Shown here: positions 21,955 through 23,837 of the stretch, piece by piece
How the letters are laid out: every line of letters starts with the position of its first letter
How positions within the stretch are numbered: the first letter of the stretch is position 1
From: Porticoccus sp.
GTDB taxonomy: Bacteria > Pseudomonadota > Gammaproteobacteria > Pseudomonadales > Porticoccaceae
DNA: 23,837 nt
NCBI GenBank assembly: GCA_011049795.1
Contig: DRHD01000052.1
Coordinates: 1 to 23,837, forward strand
Reading direction: 5' to 3'
Position numbers and translations under genes: made by a program
Notes under the pieces: generated by a model
What the model was told of the DNA's origin: nothing
The model's database searches: none
The model's input: only the letters and a program-made list of their open reading frames with translations

Positions 21955-21967
21955 TGATTAACCTACA

Positions 21968-22236
21968 CTAGGGCCTGTTAACACTATTGAAGTATCACTG
22001 CTGAATGCTATTTTTTTCTTCCACAAGGCGTTATGAGTGCTGTGTAGCCAGCTACATAAACGAGTAACAACACGGTGGAAGGGAAAAATAGCTTCAGCCC
22101 TTCGGGTTATGGCTAAAAAAGCACCATACTGCGTTATTCATCGTTCATTTGGAATGACCAAACTTCTCTCCTCATGCCTTGTCTGGTAATTTTTTAGTCA
22201 TAACAGAGACATTTCAATAGTGTTAACAGGCCCTAG
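21968..22236. mobile_element. MITE-like element with perfect 24-bp terminal inverted repeats
   Basis: The ends, CTAGGGCCTGTTAACACTATTGAA (21968-21991) and its exact reverse complement (22213-22236), enclose 221 bp with no open gene. The outer CTAG on each side could be a 4-bp target duplication, as produced by IS5-type transposases, or part of the repeats. Internally GCTATTTTTTTCTTCCAC (22008-22025 region) pairs with GTGGAAGGGAAAAATAGC (22074-22092 region), giving the folded-back layout of a non-autonomous element. Confidence 0.85.
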
Positions 22237-23111
22237 TTATTAACAGGTGTGTCCACAGATTCTTCCTCATATTTACTAACAAGTACTAATACACCCATTT
22301 CAGGGTGGTCCAAATAGGTAACCTCATCTCGGGAAACTCGCGAAGATTGTTCCAGCGTGATGATATCTGTCACCTGAAATTTGGCATTGTTTAGGGTTGA
22401 AGGAGTGAGTCCCTCTGATACTTCGGCGCCGGGTAGGTTGGGTAATGTTGGCCAGATTAAAGACGATTCTTCTGATACCGGACTTTTGGGTGAATATATT
22501 CCAGGTGTGGCTGTGTCCGAATGAACTGTTTCCATCATTAACGATGGGGCTAATAAAGCAAAGCGGGTTTTCCACAGATTGGCTTGAATGTGCAGGTAAC
22601 GATTCTTCACCAGTCGAATACTGCCTTCCAGCTCATAGTGGTTGCCGTATTGCTCTCCCCCTTGGAGTAATATCCAGGGACTATGTTGGAAATCCAGTCC
22701 CTGTTGACGCCATGCTTTGTGATAAAGAGGTTTGTATCCCGGGGCGCGTTTCAGTGCGTAGTTATCCGGTCCAAGTTTGAGTGAATTTTGGGGCAGGGCA
22801 GCATAGGATTCTATATCAGCCTCAGCCAAGCTGTTTGTTGAGGCATTTGGGTTCAATACCGAATCTGTTTCTAAAGAAGCTGAATTTACTCTCCTGTTTT
22901 GAGGCGATGAGGGGTCATAAAGGTTCCGCCAGTTATCAGGGTAGCTGAGTTGAGCGTCCATGCGATGCTTTTCTTCCCTGTATAAATCTTGCTGACTAAA
23001 AATAAGAATTTCAATTTGATACCAAGAGGTATCTTCTGCATACACCGTCTGCGCAATAATCGGTAGTGTGATAAATGCAAGGATTGAAACAATGTGGCTC
23101 AGGTGGTTCAT
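22233..23111 (-). CDS. csiV: CsiV family periplasmic protein
   Basis: The 292-residue protein carries a signal peptide (about 1-25, IVSILAFITLPIIAQTVYA) and the family's opening SWYQIEILIFSQQ. It also has a WILLQGGEQYGNHYELEGSI-type segment, RYLHIQANLW, and a C-terminal region ending in HPEMGVLVLVSKYE. CsiV of Vibrio cholerae supports periplasmic peptidoglycan crosslinking in cooperation with a low-molecular-weight enzyme; the P. aeruginosa counterpart is PA3003, beside mfd as here. Its ATG overlaps the mfd stop (TAATG), so the two are coupled. The TAG stop lies inside the terminal CTAG of the MITE-like element, so the native C-terminus may have been altered. Confidence 0.82.
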   Translation of the reverse strand: MNHLSHIVSILAFITLPIIAQTVYAEDTSWYQIEILIFSQQDLYREEKHRMDAQLSYPDNWRNLYDPSSPQNRRVNSASLETDSVLNPNASTNSLAEADIESYAALPQNSLKLGPDNYALKRAPGYKPLYHKAWRQQGLDFQHSPWILLQGGEQYGNHYELEGSIRLVKNRYLHIQANLWKTRFALLAPSLMMETVHSDTATPGIYSPKSPVSEESSLIWPTLPNLPGAEVSEGLTPSTLNNAKFQVTDIITLEQSSRVSRDEVTYLDHPEMGVLVLVSKYEEESVDTPVNN

Positions 23112-23837
23112 TAATGAATATTCCCTGTTGGCATCAGCTGGTTTAAAAATGTTTGGACCTGTTCCAGTCGCTGCTCTGTGGTGTCCATTGGCGCTGTAAA
23201 TTTTAGGGTGGTCGCGCCCTGCAGGCGATAGACCTCTGGTTGTTTTTGTACCAATTGCACAATAGTGAGTGGCTCTACAACGGTATCACTGCCAAAGTCG
23301 ACACGTCCACCCATTGGGCCAGCTTCTAGCTTACTGATGCCTAGCTCTCTCGCTTGTAGTTTAAGCGTTGTGACTCGGTAAAGATTTTTCAGGTGATTGG
23401 GTATGAGGCCAAAGCGGTCGATCATTTCTACCTGCAGCTCTCTCAAATCTAATTCGGAGTTGGCATTGGCAATACGTTTGTACATCATCAGCCGCATATG
23501 TACATCGGGTAGGTAATCCTCAGGTATCAATGCCGGAATATTCAGATTGATCTCAATGTCCTCAGACATAGGAATATCTAATTCGATGGATTTTCCTTTG
23601 CGGATAGCATCGACCGCACGTTCAAGCAGTTCCATATAGAGAGTAAACCCAATGGACTGAATGTGGCCGCTTTGATCTTCTCCCAGGAGTTCACCCGCGC
23701 CACGAATTTCCAGGTCGTGAGTGGCCAGAGTAAATCCAGCCCCCAGTTGATCCGCTCTGCTAATAGCTTCAGGTACTAGCTCTTGTAATTCACGGGCAGT
23801 TTTTTCGATACTCTTTACTTCGTTGTGGAGATAGAAA
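23111..23837 (-). CDS. mfd: Transcription-repair coupling factor Mfd, C-terminal part (gene continues beyond window)
   Basis: About 241 codons of the 3' end are present, open from position 23836. They cover the last part of the translocase domain, THDLEIRGAGELLGEDQSGH (the conserved RAD-type motif of Mfd/RecG), and the C-terminal regulatory TRCF domain: NIPALIPEDYLPDVHMRLMM and MIDRFGLIPNHLKNLYRV. Mfd removes stalled RNA polymerase and recruits UvrA for repair. The gene is truncated only by the window edge. It is followed by csiV with a TAATG overlap. The missing N-terminal portion (UvrB-like and RNA polymerase-binding domains) lies outside. Confidence 0.96.
   Translation of the reverse strand, partial: FYLHNEVKSIEKTARELQELVPEAISRADQLGAGFTLATHDLEIRGAGELLGEDQSGHIQSIGFTLYMELLERAVDAIRKGKSIELDIPMSEDIEINLNIPALIPEDYLPDVHMRLMMYKRIANANSELDLRELQVEMIDRFGLIPNHLKNLYRVTTLKLQARELGISKLEAGPMGGRVDFGSDTVVEPLTIVQLVQKQPEVYRLQGATTLKFTAPMDTTEQRLEQVQTFLNQLMPTGNIH

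Noticed and set aside
1..23837. CRISPR array, tRNA, rRNA, toxin-antitoxin pair or phage genes
   Set aside because: None was recognised. The regular spacing of palindromes in 1896-8305 is explained by attC sites with variable sequence and gene-sized spacers, not CRISPR repeats.

Overview
The window is chromosomal DNA of a gammaproteobacterium, most likely in or near the Pseudomonadales. The right half carries topA, a DUF6586-like gene, a small PA3009-like gene, lexA, nagZ, a methylthioinosine phosphorylase, csiV and mfd. This closely follows the Pseudomonas aeruginosa PA3011-PA3002 neighbourhood, here without a recognisable sulA. There are no tRNA or rRNA genes, no CRISPR array and no complete transposase. 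I cannot name the species.

Left flank (1-1895): a CurA-type NADP-dependent oxidoreductase on the minus strand and a divergent class I methyltransferase-like gene.

Integron (about 1896-8761): a decayed chromosomal integron read on the minus strand. At its head is an integrase gene (8537-8761, plus strand) reduced to its first ~34 codons fused in frame to its last ~40, with a nonsense codon near the joint. Next come an attI region (8305-8483) and a run of small, mostly unrelated cassette genes: an exported unknown, a membrane unknown, a MoaF-like exported protein, a divergent LysR/VOC pair, two ABM-fold monooxygenase-like proteins, HspQ, a 5-carboxymethyl-2-hydroxymuconate isomerase-like protein, two membrane proteins and a DUF1272 protein. 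They are separated by imperfect palindromes with RYYYAAC/GTTRRRY-type ends (attC sites). A second attI copy (6608-6786, about 94% identical by hand count) sits in the middle of the array, so the locus looks like two integrons fused by deletion. Cassette boundaries near the integrase match perfectly and become more mutated with distance.

Housekeeping block 1 (8748-12672): tatD and slt, translationally coupled on the minus strand; a universal stress protein; and a divergent membrane-anchored protein of unknown function.

Housekeeping block 2 (12818-23837): topA, the DUF6586-like gene and the small PA3009-like gene on the plus strand. lexA is on the minus strand with two LexA boxes in its own promoter. 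A LOG-family gene, a convergent DUF6763-like gene, then nagZ, mscS-like, methylthioinosine phosphorylase and a DUF4124 gene follow on the plus strand. csiV and the 3' part of mfd are on the minus strand. A 269-bp MITE-like element with perfect 24-bp inverted repeats lies between the DUF4124 gene and csiV and supplies the csiV stop codon. Two in-frame 15-nt tandem duplications expand nagZ and the phosphorylase.

The most unusual parts are the double-attI integron with its collapsed integrase, the regulated two-gene LysR/VOC cassette and the MITE at the csiV stop. All calls come from reading the sequence; no database search or folding program was run.
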